From NCBI RefSeq assembly GCF_900142535.1, contig NZ_FRBE01000016.1:17353-81352 (forward strand): 64,000 bases of DNA, in the 5' to 3' direction. Source of the stretch: Fibrobacter sp. UWEL (GTDB lineage Bacteria > Fibrobacterota > Fibrobacteria > Fibrobacterales > Fibrobacteraceae). Of this stretch, positions 8,472-17,663 are shown in pieces. Both the position numbers and the translations under genes were made by a program. Under the pieces are notes generated by a model. It was not told the origin of the DNA. It was given only the letters and a program-made list of their open reading frames with translations, and searched no databases. Within the stretch, counting starts at the first letter, position 1. Every line of letters starts with the position of its first letter.

Positions 8472-8479
8472 TACATTCG
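8472..8479 (+). promoter_or_regulatory. TACATTCG promoter-like element of polA
   Basis: A near match to TAnnTTTG, 4 nt upstream of the polA ATG, with no Shine-Dalgarno between. Confidence 0.4.
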
Positions 8480-8483
8480 CATT

Positions 8484-11396
8484 ATGGCTGAAAAAACCTT
8501 ACTTTTGCTTGACTCCTACGCATTAGCGTTCCGCATGTTCTATGCCTACTCCCAGAACCCGCTGAAAAACAGCGCGGGCGAAGACGTGTCCATGATGCAC
8601 GGCTACTGGGGCGCCGTCCTGAGGATTCTCGCCAAGCATCAGCCTACTCATTTTGCAATCGCCCGAGACGTGGCCCACACCAAGACTTTCCGCCACGAAT
8701 TGTATCCGGATTACAAGGCCAATCGCGGCCCCATGCCCGAAGAAATGGCAGCCCAGATGCCTCTCCTTGGCGAATCCCTTGCCGCCAGCGGAATCCCGCT
8801 CTTGTCGGAACCGGGATACGAAGCAGACGACGTCATGGCAAGTACTGCCGTAGCCGCCGCAGAAGCAGGCTTCGACCGCATTCTGATTATCAGTAAAGAC
8901 AAGGACATGAGCCAGATCGTGAACGACAAGATTCACCTGTTCCATCTGGAAAAAGGCGCCGACGGCATTGACTTCGGCCCGGATCAGGTTCTTGAAAAGT
9001 ACGGCTTGCCGCCGGAAAAAATCCGTGACTATTTGGCCCTGATGGGAGACGCCAGCGATAACGTTCCTGGCGTACCGAAGGTTGGTCCCAAGACCGCCAT
9101 TACGCTGTTGGAAGAATACGGCGACATGGACAACATCTACGCCAACATCGATAACATCAAGAAGAAAGGCCTTCACGACAATCTGGCCAACAATAAGGAA
9201 CAGGCATTCCTCAGCCGCGAACTGGTCACCCTCCAGACCAAGCGTGCCTTCAACGGCAGCCTGGACGCCCTGGAATACACAGGCATTCATGTAGACACCT
9301 TGGCCGACATGTTCAAGGAACACGAGATCAACAGCCTGCTGAGACTATTGGAAAAGATACCCAGCAAGACCGGTTTCGTTAAGGGTTCTGAAAATGAATC
9401 TGGCACAGAGAGCGCAGGCGAATCCGGTTCGGAAAGCGTCCAAGGCGCAGGCGTGACCCGTGCAGATTTTGACATGCCCAAGGACGTCTTGCCCACCTAC
9501 ATTTGCGTGGATTCCGCTGAAGTCTTTGAACAGATGAAAGCAGAGTTTGCAGCGGCTCCCCTCATTGGAGTGGACACGGAAACCGACGGATTGGATCCTA
9601 TGCAGTGCGGCCTTGTGGGACTGTGCATTGCCGCCGTTGACGCAAGCGAGAGCGTCGTCGACGCTGAAAGCAAGCGCACCGACTATACGGTTAGCAAGGG
9701 TTATTACATTCCCCTGAACCATCGGGATGAAATCGGATTCCCGCAGCCCGTAGCAAAGGGCGGAAACTTCGATATCAACCTGGTGAAGGAATGGTTCGTT
9801 GATTTTTTCAGCAAGGTCCCCGAGCCTGCCGAGGGTCCGACGCGCGCCTTCGTTTTCCATAACGCAAAGTTCGACTTGCACGTTCTGGCTCGAGCATTCG
9901 GTCTGACACAGCAGCAGATTGATAACGCCAACATCATCGACACCCTCATTGCCGCATGGATGTTAAGCCCCGGCGAAAACGGCCTCGGTTTGGACAATCA
10001 AGTGATGCAAAAGCTGCAGCACGAAATGATTCCCATCGAGAATCTTATTGGCCGCGGCAAGAGCCAGATTACTTTCGACCGCACACCGATTGCAGCCGCC
10101 ACCGAGTATGGTGCAGAAGATGCAGTTTATACCTTACGCCTGTGGGCACCCCTACAGAAGCAGTTACAGAAATACGACTACGAGAAGTATTTCTACCAGC
10201 AGGAAATGCCTTTGCTGAAGGTGCTATACCAGATGGAATCCGTAGGCATCGCGGTCAACGTTCCCAGCTTGAAAACTCTGGAATTTGAACTGCAGCGTCG
10301 CATTGAAAATCTTGAAAAAGACATTTGTGACATGGCGGGAACGGAATTCAACATCGGAAGCCCCAAGCAATTGGCCGAGGTCATGTTCGACACCCTAGGT
10401 TTGCGTGAAGTGAAAAAACGTAGTACCGACGCAACCGTCCTGGAAGAACTGTTCTATGAGACTGCAAGTCCCTTCGTAGCCTCCGTCATTGAATATCGCG
10501 AATTGAAGAAGATGCAGAGTACCTACGTGAGCGTTTTGCCCACTCTGGTCAATCCCGAGACCAAGCGTATTCATACCAGCTTTATCCAGTGGGGTACAGC
10601 AACAGGCCGCCTCTCCAGCCGTGATCCCAACCTGCAGAACATTCCCGTTCGTAGCGACTTGGGCAAGAAAATTCGCGCAGCCTTCGTCCCGCAGAATCCG
10701 GACAACGTGATTCTCGCCGTAGACTACTCTCAGATTGAATTGAGAATGCTGGCTCACTTGAGTGGTGACGAAGCCCTCATCGATTCTTACCGCAACAACA
10801 TTGATATTCATGCCCGTACCGCGGCGGCTATTTACGGTGTACCGCTGGAAAACGTCACCAGCGATATGCGTCGCGACGCCAAGGTAGTGAACTTCGGCGT
10901 TCTTTACGGTATGACCGCCTTCCGCCTCTCTCGCGACTTGAAAATTCCCATGGGTCAGGCCAAGGATTTTATTACGGGCTACTTCGATATGTTCCAGGGC
11001 GTTCAGATGTTCATCGAAAGCACCAAGGCCAACGCCCATCGCGACGGTTACGTGGAGACCCTCTCAGGACGCCGCCGCTACATCGCAGGTATCGACAGCT
11101 CCGACCGCATGGAATCCCAGATGGCAGAACGTATGGCAGTAAACACTCCCGTGCAGGGCAGTGCCGCGGACCTCATCAAGATTGCCATGATCCGCATCCA
11201 GAAGAGAATCAACGACGAAGCCCTGCCTCTGAAGATGATGCTCCAGGTTCACGACGAACTGGTCTTCGAATGTCCCCGCGACCGCGTTGAAGAACTCTCC
11301 GCCATGGTAAAGTCCGAAATGGAAAACGCCATGAAGTTGCAAGTTCCTTTAGTAGCCAGCGTCGGCTTCGGCGAAAACTGGCTGATTGCCCATTAA
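8484..11396 (+). CDS. polA: DNA polymerase I
   Basis: 970 residues, slightly longer than the typical ~930. All three domains are present. The 5'-3' exonuclease covers residues 1-290 (LLLDSYALAFRMFYA, DYKANRGPMPEE, GDASDNVPGVPKVGPKTA). The 3'-5' proofreading domain has its acidic residues (Asp364 and Glu366 in VDTETDGL, NAKFD, Asp546 in YGAEDAVYTLRL). The family-A polymerase domain has Asp747 in DYSQIELRMLAHLSGD and Asp924 in QVHDELVFE. It fills repair gaps and removes RNA primers. Two linkers are enlarged: a Ser/Glu/Gly stretch near residues 305-325, and VPEPAEGPTR near 445-453 inside the proofreading domain, which coincides with a palindromic repeat. Confidence 0.95.
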   Translation: MAEKTLLLLDSYALAFRMFYAYSQNPLKNSAGEDVSMMHGYWGAVLRILAKHQPTHFAIARDVAHTKTFRHELYPDYKANRGPMPEEMAAQMPLLGESLAASGIPLLSEPGYEADDVMASTAVAAAEAGFDRILIISKDKDMSQIVNDKIHLFHLEKGADGIDFGPDQVLEKYGLPPEKIRDYLALMGDASDNVPGVPKVGPKTAITLLEEYGDMDNIYANIDNIKKKGLHDNLANNKEQAFLSRELVTLQTKRAFNGSLDALEYTGIHVDTLADMFKEHEINSLLRLLEKIPSKTGFVKGSENESGTESAGESGSESVQGAGVTRADFDMPKDVLPTYICVDSAEVFEQMKAEFAAAPLIGVDTETDGLDPMQCGLVGLCIAAVDASESVVDAESKRTDYTVSKGYYIPLNHRDEIGFPQPVAKGGNFDINLVKEWFVDFFSKVPEPAEGPTRAFVFHNAKFDLHVLARAFGLTQQQIDNANIIDTLIAAWMLSPGENGLGLDNQVMQKLQHEMIPIENLIGRGKSQITFDRTPIAAATEYGAEDAVYTLRLWAPLQKQLQKYDYEKYFYQQEMPLLKVLYQMESVGIAVNVPSLKTLEFELQRRIENLEKDICDMAGTEFNIGSPKQLAEVMFDTLGLREVKKRSTDATVLEELFYETASPFVASVIEYRELKKMQSTYVSVLPTLVNPETKRIHTSFIQWGTATGRLSSRDPNLQNIPVRSDLGKKIRAAFVPQNPDNVILAVDYSQIELRMLAHLSGDEALIDSYRNNIDIHARTAAAIYGVPLENVTSDMRRDAKVVNFGVLYGMTAFRLSRDLKIPMGQAKDFITGYFDMFQGVQMFIESTKANAHRDGYVETLSGRRRYIAGIDSSDRMESQMAERMAVNTPVQGSAADLIKIAMIRIQKRINDEALPLKMMLQVHDELVFECPRDRVEELSAMVKSEMENAMKLQVPLVASVGFGENWLIAH
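9815..9838 (+). repeat. REP-like palindrome embedded in polA
   Basis: The DNA GGTCCCCGAGCCTGCCGAGG plus GTCC resembles the palindrome family with core GAGCYTGYCGA seen at 44492-44681 and 47737. It encodes VPEPAEGP, extra residues relative to the usual spacing before the proofreading-domain NxKFD motif. Confidence 0.5.
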
Positions 11397-11433
11397 ACCA
11401 TCCAAATGATTTTTTAAACACAAGAGGAAACCT

Positions 11434-11547
11434 ATGGCAGATCAAAATCCTAAGAAAATGTCTCCCAAAGTGGCAATTGCATTGATTATCGGCATAATCA
11501 TCGTTTGCAACGCCATTGTGATTATCGGTAGCCAGCTGAGCCACTAA
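11434..11547 (+). CDS. Small single-TM membrane peptide
   Basis: A 37-codon frame that begins MADQNPKKMSPKVA and continues with a TM segment (IALIIGIIIVCNAIVIIG) ending SQLSH. AGAGGAAA lies 4-5 nt upstream of the ATG, so translation is credible. It begins 37 nt after polA and could be co-transcribed. The topology is probably N-in, with a basic N-terminus. I recognise no family. Confidence 0.55.
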   Translation: MADQNPKKMSPKVAIALIIGIIIVCNAIVIIGSQLSH

Positions 11548-11603
11548 CAAGTCCCGTTTCAGCACAAATCATTGTAATTTCTTCAAATCTTTTTTCAAGA
11601 GCA

Positions 11604-11661
11604 GACGTTTCATAAGAACGTTTGCTCCATTTTTTATATAGATTACACATCGGTGATTTGG
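11604..11661 (+). promoter_or_regulatory. Upstream region of GH5 gene 1: ACGTTT repeats, TATATA and a leader motif
   Basis: Two ACGTTT copies at 11605-11623 are 13 nt apart. A TATATAG -10-like sequence follows at about 11636, then CGGTGATTTGG at 11651-11661. The last 11-mer recurs exactly upstream of GH5 gene 2 (13389-13399), again 12-17 nt after a TTTATAT-like box. This suggests a duplicated promoter and transcript start. AGAGGACC just before the start codon serves as ribosome binding site. Confidence 0.45.
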
Positions 11662-11713
11662 TCCTTCGTATTGGTGGTACGAGGGGTGTTTAGGAAAAAT
11701 TTAGAGGACCATT

Positions 11714-13270
11714 ATGAAAAAACTGCTTTTGGGCGCAGCTTTCGCATGCGCATTCGGCTTGTTAAACGCAGCCACACTCCCCAAGGCAACTGAAATTTAC
11801 CCCAACATGGGTCTGGGCTGGAACCTGGGCAACACCATGGAAGTTCCCAAGGATCCTACCGCCTGGGGTAACGTTGTTCCGTCTGCAGACGTCATCAAGG
11901 CGGTGAAGCTGGCGGGTTTCAATACCATCCGCATTCCCTGCGCCTGGAATTCCCACGCAAGCAACGGCACCATTGACGCAACCTGGCTCGCAACCGTAAA
12001 GGGAGTGGTGGACGCCGCCATTTCTTACGGTATGTATGTCTTGCTAAACAGCCATTGGGACGAAGGCTGGCTGGAAGACCACGTATTCGATGGCCAGGGC
12101 TACGACAAGACGGGCCTCGTCAGCAATTCCGCCACACAGTTGGCCGCTAAACAGAGCAGCTACTGGAAGCAGATTGCAGACTACTTCAAGGACTACGACG
12201 AACACCTGATTTTCGCCAGCGCCAACGAGCCCGGCGTCAACGATCCCTGGCAAGCAAACGGACAGTGGGCTTTTACCAATGAAAGAATGCAGGTTCTCAA
12301 GTCCTATCACGAAGCCTGCATCAAGGCGGTCCGTAACAGCGGCGGAAACAACGCCACCCGCACCATCATCGTACAGATGCCCCGCACCGAAATTGAAAAC
12401 AGCGACATGCTGGCTAACAGCTACCCCACGGACCCGGCAGGCTCTGGATACACCATGGCCGAGGCTCACTTTTACCCCTACCAGTTCGCCTTTATGGAAA
12501 AAGACGAAAGCTGGGGCAAGGTTTACTATTACTGGGAAAGCGAAACCACTGGCGATGCAAACCGCACCTGCAGCGGCAACGCCACTGGTTCCAAGAACTT
12601 TATCGAATCCCAGTTCAGCAAGCTGGAAAACACCTTCGTGAAGAAGGGCATTCCCGTGGTCATCGGTGAAATGGGCATCAACAAGCGCTACAGCCGCGTA
12701 GGTCAATCCGACTTCAATCTGGATAAGCACCTGAGGGCAGTTGCCGCCTGGTACGGCTATACCGTGGGTTCCGCGAAAAAGCACGGCCTGGTACCCTGCG
12801 TGTGGGACACGGGCTACGAACGTAAAACCGGTGGCGACGGCGATGGGGACATGACCATTATCCGTCGCCAGGCAAAGTACGGTAGCGACCTGGGTGCCAT
12901 CGTGGACACCGCCACCATGAACGCCATGAAGCGCAGTTTTGGTGTAGGCGAAGTAGTGTTACCCCCCATCGTGCAGACCACCGTTTCCAGCAGCTCCGTG
13001 CAGCCGGCAGCCTCTAGCTCCAGCAACCAACAGGTTCCACCGATGGTCCTCGACGCCACAACGCAATCCCCCAGGGCCTCCCTCACCCGTCAGGGCAACC
13101 TGCTGGTGGCACAGGGTAACCGCGCTGAAATCCGCCTCTTCGACATGAACGGCAACCTGATTCGCGCAGTTCGCTCCACCTCCAATGCAACCCTCAGCCT
13201 CACCGGCCTGAGCAACGGAATGTATATCGCCAAGAGCGGTTCCACCACTCTAAAGGTCAAAATCAAGTAA
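11714..13270 (+). CDS. Secreted GH5 endoglucanase (cluster gene 1)
   Basis: 518 residues: signal peptide MKKLLLGAAFACAFGLLNA; GH5 TIM-barrel domain (~25-400); short Ser-rich linker (VSSSSVQPAASSSSN); C-terminal ~65-residue beta domain. Catalytic residues are visible as Glu172 (acid/base, ASANEPG) and Glu319 (nucleophile, VVIGEMG), with the family start motif GWNLGNTME and an HSW/HAS substrate-site stretch. The enzyme should cleave internal beta-1,4-glucan bonds of cellulose or mixed-linkage glucans outside the cell. The terminal domain (RLFDMNGNLI, LTGLSNGMYIAKSG, LKVKIK) resembles type IX secretion sorting domains, so surface display is inferred. The catalytic core is closest to gene 4, while the C-terminal domain is closest to gene 2. 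Confidence 0.85.
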   Translation: MKKLLLGAAFACAFGLLNAATLPKATEIYPNMGLGWNLGNTMEVPKDPTAWGNVVPSADVIKAVKLAGFNTIRIPCAWNSHASNGTIDATWLATVKGVVDAAISYGMYVLLNSHWDEGWLEDHVFDGQGYDKTGLVSNSATQLAAKQSSYWKQIADYFKDYDEHLIFASANEPGVNDPWQANGQWAFTNERMQVLKSYHEACIKAVRNSGGNNATRTIIVQMPRTEIENSDMLANSYPTDPAGSGYTMAEAHFYPYQFAFMEKDESWGKVYYYWESETTGDANRTCSGNATGSKNFIESQFSKLENTFVKKGIPVVIGEMGINKRYSRVGQSDFNLDKHLRAVAAWYGYTVGSAKKHGLVPCVWDTGYERKTGGDGDGDMTIIRRQAKYGSDLGAIVDTATMNAMKRSFGVGEVVLPPIVQTTVSSSSVQPAASSSSNQQVPPMVLDATTQSPRASLTRQGNLLVAQGNRAEIRLFDMNGNLIRAVRSTSNATLSLTGLSNGMYIAKSGSTTLKVKIK

Positions 13271-13312
13271 ATTCGCCATTTTTTAAAAGAAACCGCAAAT
13301 TTACATCTGTTG

Positions 13313-13352
13313 AAAGTTCCGCACCACTTATCCGTGGGGCGGACTTTTTTTG
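13313..13352 (+). terminator. Rho-independent terminator after GH5 gene 1
   Basis: An imperfect stem AAAGTTCCGCACCAC / GTGGGGCGGACTTT is followed by seven T. The gene 2 promoter lies immediately downstream, so gene 2 is probably transcribed separately. Confidence 0.8.
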
Positions 13353-13373
13353 TGAACGTTCCACATTCCACGC

Positions 13374-13399
13374 CTTTATATTTATGTTCGGTGATTTGG
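13374..13399 (+). promoter_or_regulatory. Promoter-like region of GH5 gene 2
   Basis: CTTTATATTTATG is followed by the 11-mer CGGTGATTTGG (13389-13399), identical to the one upstream of gene 1. AAGGGA before the ATG at 13418 is the likely ribosome binding site. Confidence 0.45.
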
Positions 13400-13417
13400 A
13401 AAAACATAAGGGATGAT

Positions 13418-15103
13418 ATGAAAAAATTGATGTTTGGCGCCGCACTGGCTTGCGCATTCGGCCTCGCTCAGGCAGAACTCCCCTCCGCAGCAAGTATTCA
13501 AAAGAATATGGGCATGGGTTACAATATCGGAAACTCCATGGAAGTGCCCAACGATCCCACCGGATGGGGCAATCCCTATCCCACCCAGGCCCTGCTGGAT
13601 TCCATCAAGGCAGCTGGTTTCAACACCGTCCGTATCCCCTGCGCCTGGGATTCCCATACACAGAACGGCAAGATTACCGAAACTTGGCTGGACTCCGTGA
13701 AGACGGTGGTGGATTACGCCATGCGTAATGGCCTCTACACCATCCTGAACATCCATCACGAAGGTCAAGGCGGTTGGTTCCAGACCCATATGTCCACCTA
13801 CAAGGACAACACTCTTGACACCAAGATGAAGAACTATTGGACCCAGATTGCAGACAAGTTCAAGAATTACGACGAACATCTGATTTTTGCAGGCGCCAAC
13901 GAACCGGGCGAAGGCCAGGAAGGTCTTACCTGGACAAGCCAGCACGCCCAGGTTTTGATGGGCTACTATCAGACATTTATTGATGCCGTCCGCGCTACAG
14001 GCGGAAATAACGGCACCCGCACCTTGATTATTCAGGGTCTCCAGACCGATATCGACAAGTCCGACAGCCTCGCACCCGTCAGCATTTTCCCCAAGGACAA
14101 GGTATCCGGCCGCCTCATGTTCGAGGTACATTTTTACGGTCCCTATCAGTATGTGCTCATGACTAGTAAACAGACCTGGGGAGACAAGGAAATCTTGCCC
14201 CAATATTACTACGGAGACTACCAGAAGGCTAGCGAGCCCAAGCGCAACTGCGGTTACAACGCTTGGGCAAACGCCGTCGATTCTGAACAGGCAGGGATCG
14301 GCTTTCCTAACAAGCAATTCGCAAAAATGAAAGCCCATTATGTGGACAAGGGCTACCCCGTCATTATCGGCGAATTCGGCTCCCTGTACCGTTCTCCGGA
14401 ATTGAGTGGTTCCGACCTGGAACTCCATAAGAAAGGACGAATCCAGTGGCATAAGGATGTGGTTACCGCCGCCAAGAACAATGGTGTCACCCCCATTCTC
14501 TGGGACATGGGCAACGAGGCTGCCGAATACGACAACATGGCCTACATCCGCCGCCAGACAAACAAGTTCGGCGGCCAGATGGGCAACGTAATCGAACCGG
14601 AAATCATCAACGCCATGCGCGGCGTTTACGGTATGGGAACCTACAATAATACCGGCGTTACCCATACGGAAGCCTTTATTCCCGGCAGCGGCGTGCCGGT
14701 TATTGGCGGTTCAGCAACACCGGATATTTCCAGCAGTTCCGTCACCATATCCTCTAGCTCCGTGCAGCCAGTCGTTTCAAGTTCTAGCATCGCTGTTTCC
14801 AGCAGTTCTGTGCAGCCGGTTGTTTCTAGCAGTTCTGTTGCACCCGTGGTTACCAGTTCCAGCAGCGAGGCTATCCTGGGAATCCTTGCCCCGCAGGTGG
14901 CAAACGCAACCCTTACCCGCCAGGGCAATATGCTGGTAGCACAGGACAATCGCGCTTCCATCCGTCTCTTCGACATGAACGGCAATCTGATTCGTGAAGT
15001 TCGCGCCCTCTCCAACAAGGCAATCTTGAGCCTTGCAGGTCTCCGCAAGGGATCCTACATCGCCAAGAGCGGAAATCAGGTCCTGAAGGTTTCCGTGAAG
15101 TAA
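13418..15103 (+). CDS. Secreted GH5 endoglucanase (cluster gene 2)
   Basis: 561 residues. Signal peptide MKKLMFGAALACAFGLAQA is nearly the same as in gene 1. The GH5 barrel (~20-415) has Glu162 (GANEPG) and Glu319 (IIGEFG), and a loop NIHHEGQGGWFQTH shared with gene 3 but not with genes 1 and 4. The linker is long and repetitive (ISSSSVTISSSSVQPVVSSSS), and the sorting-like domain (LTRQGNMLVAQDNRASIRLF, LRKGSYIAKSG) is almost the same as in gene 1. The start was chosen at the ATG preceding the signal peptide with AAGGGA upstream; the open frame extends 36 codons further up, through the terminator, and is discarded. Predicted function: secreted endo-beta-1,4-glucanase. Confidence 0.85.
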   Translation: MKKLMFGAALACAFGLAQAELPSAASIQKNMGMGYNIGNSMEVPNDPTGWGNPYPTQALLDSIKAAGFNTVRIPCAWDSHTQNGKITETWLDSVKTVVDYAMRNGLYTILNIHHEGQGGWFQTHMSTYKDNTLDTKMKNYWTQIADKFKNYDEHLIFAGANEPGEGQEGLTWTSQHAQVLMGYYQTFIDAVRATGGNNGTRTLIIQGLQTDIDKSDSLAPVSIFPKDKVSGRLMFEVHFYGPYQYVLMTSKQTWGDKEILPQYYYGDYQKASEPKRNCGYNAWANAVDSEQAGIGFPNKQFAKMKAHYVDKGYPVIIGEFGSLYRSPELSGSDLELHKKGRIQWHKDVVTAAKNNGVTPILWDMGNEAAEYDNMAYIRRQTNKFGGQMGNVIEPEIINAMRGVYGMGTYNNTGVTHTEAFIPGSGVPVIGGSATPDISSSSVTISSSSVQPVVSSSSIAVSSSSVQPVVSSSSVAPVVTSSSSEAILGILAPQVANATLTRQGNMLVAQDNRASIRLFDMNGNLIREVRALSNKAILSLAGLRKGSYIAKSGNQVLKVSVK

Positions 15104-15147
15104 ATTTTCAACGCGCTAAAAAAAAGATACTCTCATCCAGACAAACC

Positions 15148-15185
15148 AGAAATCCGGGCGGCAACGTCCGGATTTCTTCTTTTTC
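15148..15185 (+). terminator. Terminator after GH5 gene 2
   Basis: Stem AGAAATCCGG / CCGGATTTCT with a short loop, then TCTTTTT. Confidence 0.85.
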
Positions 15186-15260
15186 GTCAAAAAACACAAG
15201 TTTTATTATCTCAGCGGGGTATCAAAAGCCTCCTCTTTCGATGTAAATTTTCATTAACAT

Positions 15261-15294
15261 CCGTTGAACATATTGCACCGCTATTTTACAACAT
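15261..15294 (+). promoter_or_regulatory. Conserved upstream element of GH5 gene 3
   Basis: A ~34-nt block starting CCGTTGA and ending TACAACAT. It is conserved, with scattered mismatches, upstream of gene 4 at 17558-17590 (CCGTTGA...TACAACGT). The blocks are 104 and 74 nt from the respective start codons. A promoter or operator inherited by duplication is likely. Confidence 0.4.
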
Positions 15295-15397
15295 CACGTT
15301 TAATTTGATCCTAAACAAGGCTTTCCTATTTAACTTTATTAACGGTTGTTTGGTTCCTTTGGGTTGGAAACGGGAATTTTCCCGTCAAAGGAGCAAT

Positions 15398-17470
15398 ATG
15401 AATTATTCTAGACTTTTGGGCCTTACTGCAGGTCTCAGCCTCATGGCTGGCGTTTCCGCCTTTGCCGCTTTCCCCAAATCCGCCGATCTCGTCACAAAGA
15501 TGGGTTTTGGTTTTAACATCGGCAACTCCATGGAAGTGCCTAATGACCCCACCGGTTGGGGCAACCCCTTCCCCACCAAGGATTTGATGGATTCCATCAA
15601 GGCAGCAGGTTTCTCCACCGTTCGTATTCCCTGCGCATGGGATTCCCACGCACCGGGCGGCGTCATTACCGAAACCTGGCTGGACTCCGTAAAGACCGTT
15701 GTGGATTACGCCATCGCTAACCAGCTTTATGTCGTTTTGAACATCCATCACGAAGGTGAAGGCGGCTGGTTCCAGACTCACATCGACGAAACCGTGGACA
15801 ACACCGTCGATACCAAGATGAAGAATTACTGGACCCAGATTGCAACGAAGTTCGCTGCTTACGACGAACACCTGATTTTCGCAGGCGCCAACGAACCGGG
15901 TTCCAACCTGGGCGACAAGTGGACCGCAAACCATGTGTCCACCTTGATGCACTACTACCAGACTTTCATCAACGCAGTTCGTGCCGTTCCCGGTAACGAA
16001 ACCCGCACCTTGATCATTCAGGGTTTGAACACAGACATCGACAAGTCCGTAAAGAGCGCTCCGGTGACCGTATTCCCCACCGACACCCAGACCGGCTACC
16101 TGATGTTCGAAGTGCATTACTATGATCCGTACCAGTACACCCTCATGTACGAAGAACAGGATTGGGGCGCACCGAACAACGAAAAGATTATTCCCCAGTA
16201 CTTCTATGGTGCAGACTTCCTGAGCACCACCGAACCCAAGCGCAACGCTGGTTATAACGCCTGGGCAGGTTCTGTGGACGCTGCCTACTACACCGAAAAG
16301 CATGTGAATACCCAGTTCGCCAAGATGAAGAGCAACTATGCCGACAAGGGCTATCCTGTTCTCATCGGTGAATTCGGCGCCAACATCCGTACTCCGGATC
16401 TGGACGGTGCTGATCTGGAAAAGCACCTGAAGGGTCGTGTCCAGTGGCACAAGGACGTTGCCGCTGCCGCCAAGAAGTACGGTGTGGTCCCTGTTCTTTG
16501 GGACATGGGTAACGAAAGCACCGATGGTTACGACAACATGGCCTATATCCGCCGTCAGTCCGCTCCTGTGGGCAAGATTGTGGACGCAGACGCCATCAAC
16601 GCCATCCGCGAAGCATTCAATATGACCGCTGTGATCGGCGGCGGCACCACTCCTGTAATTCAGGCTGGTGACAAGGCTCTCCACGTCACTTACAAGACTG
16701 TTCAATCCGACTCTTCCGAAGCAGGTACGGTACGTATTGACCTGGGCGGTAAGGACTGGTCTCAGTATGTTGCAATCTCCTTCGACATGCGTGTAGCCGG
16801 CGAATCTGCAGGTCCTTGCCTGGATCAGACCCGCGACGGTTGTGCTGAATACGGCTGGGCAAGCGTTTCCCTGTTCAACATGTCCGGCGAATGGGACTGG
16901 AAGGAAGTGAGCCTGGGTAACGTTGAAGACCTTGGCCTCCTGGACAACTACAAGATTGCTTTCGGTGCTACCGGCATGGCCATTACCGATCCTACCGACA
17001 TGAAGGCCATCGGCATTAACCTTTACGGCACTCAGTTCACCGGCGACATGTATCTGGACAACATGCTCCTGTGGAAGGCCGACGGTACTGCAGACACCCT
17101 GAACAACTTCAACAAGAAGGGCGCAAGCTACGGTGGTATTGCAAAGGGATCTCTCATCCAGGCAAACGCAACCGGCGACTGGGGCGTCACCACTACTCCG
17201 AGCACCGCCATCAAGCCCACTGCAACCGCATCTCGCAAGATGCAGGTTTCCATCCAGCAGGGTCTGGTGAACACCACCTTCCACTCTCCCAGAGCTTCTC
17301 AGGCTAGCGTCATGCTGCTGAACACCCTGGGTCAGGAAGTGGCCGCAAAGCACTTTACCGCTATGCCGGGCTCCAACAGCGTGCAGCTCTCCACCAACTA
17401 CCGCGGTGCAGCAGTGCTGATCGTGAAGCAGGGTAAGGTCGCCTACTCCAAGCGAGTCATCCTGAAGTAA
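15398..17470 (+). CDS. Secreted GH5 endoglucanase with C-terminal binding module (cluster gene 3)
   Basis: 690 residues. The start at MNYSRLLGLTAGLSLM has AAAGGAG 5 nt upstream; the open frame extends 31 codons further but lacks signal-peptide character. After the signal peptide (ends GVSAFA) comes a GH5 barrel with Glu166 (GANEPG) and Glu325 (LIGEFG). A ~150-residue beta-sandwich-like module follows (about 425-595: KALHVTYKTVQSDSSEAGTV, RIDLGGKDWSQYVAISF, DNMLLWKADGT). It resembles CBM11/CBM30-type binding modules, which bind beta-glucan chains; this is inferred from pattern only. The last ~80 residues (MQVSIQQGLVNTTF, LNTLGQEVAAK, YSKRVILK) form a sorting-like domain of a different subtype from genes 1 and 2. 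Confidence 0.85.
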   Translation: MNYSRLLGLTAGLSLMAGVSAFAAFPKSADLVTKMGFGFNIGNSMEVPNDPTGWGNPFPTKDLMDSIKAAGFSTVRIPCAWDSHAPGGVITETWLDSVKTVVDYAIANQLYVVLNIHHEGEGGWFQTHIDETVDNTVDTKMKNYWTQIATKFAAYDEHLIFAGANEPGSNLGDKWTANHVSTLMHYYQTFINAVRAVPGNETRTLIIQGLNTDIDKSVKSAPVTVFPTDTQTGYLMFEVHYYDPYQYTLMYEEQDWGAPNNEKIIPQYFYGADFLSTTEPKRNAGYNAWAGSVDAAYYTEKHVNTQFAKMKSNYADKGYPVLIGEFGANIRTPDLDGADLEKHLKGRVQWHKDVAAAAKKYGVVPVLWDMGNESTDGYDNMAYIRRQSAPVGKIVDADAINAIREAFNMTAVIGGGTTPVIQAGDKALHVTYKTVQSDSSEAGTVRIDLGGKDWSQYVAISFDMRVAGESAGPCLDQTRDGCAEYGWASVSLFNMSGEWDWKEVSLGNVEDLGLLDNYKIAFGATGMAITDPTDMKAIGINLYGTQFTGDMYLDNMLLWKADGTADTLNNFNKKGASYGGIAKGSLIQANATGDWGVTTTPSTAIKPTATASRKMQVSIQQGLVNTTFHSPRASQASVMLLNTLGQEVAAKHFTAMPGSNSVQLSTNYRGAAVLIVKQGKVAYSKRVILK

Positions 17471-17497
17471 AATTCTTCAAGATTAACCGTTTTGTTG

Positions 17498-17537
17498 AGA
17501 AATCCGTCCCATTTTGGGATGGATTTCTTCGTTTTTA
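17498..17537 (+). terminator. Terminator after GH5 gene 3
   Basis: Stem AGAAATCCGTCCCA / TGGGATGGATTTCT with a TTT loop, then TCGTTTTT. Confidence 0.85.
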
Positions 17538-17557
17538 AGCAAAAAACGCCACCACAC

Positions 17558-17590
17558 CCGTTGAGATTTTTACACCACATATTACAACGT
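17558..17590 (+). promoter_or_regulatory. Conserved upstream element of GH5 gene 4
   Basis: The counterpart of the block at 15261-15294: CCGTTGA, then CACC and TACAAC in matching register. It lies 74 nt before the start codon. Confidence 0.4.
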
Positions 17591-17663
17591 GGAATACGTT
17601 TTTCGAAACATATCTCCATCCGGAGTATAAATTCATTAGTGCAATAATCTTAACGAGGTGTTT

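Noticed and set aside
13382..14665. Long minus-strand frames across the GH5 genes (also 15326-17353 and 17535-19184)
   Set aside because: They are mirror frames created by strong third-position bias in the GH5 genes. They also share similarity with each other only because the sense genes are paralogs.
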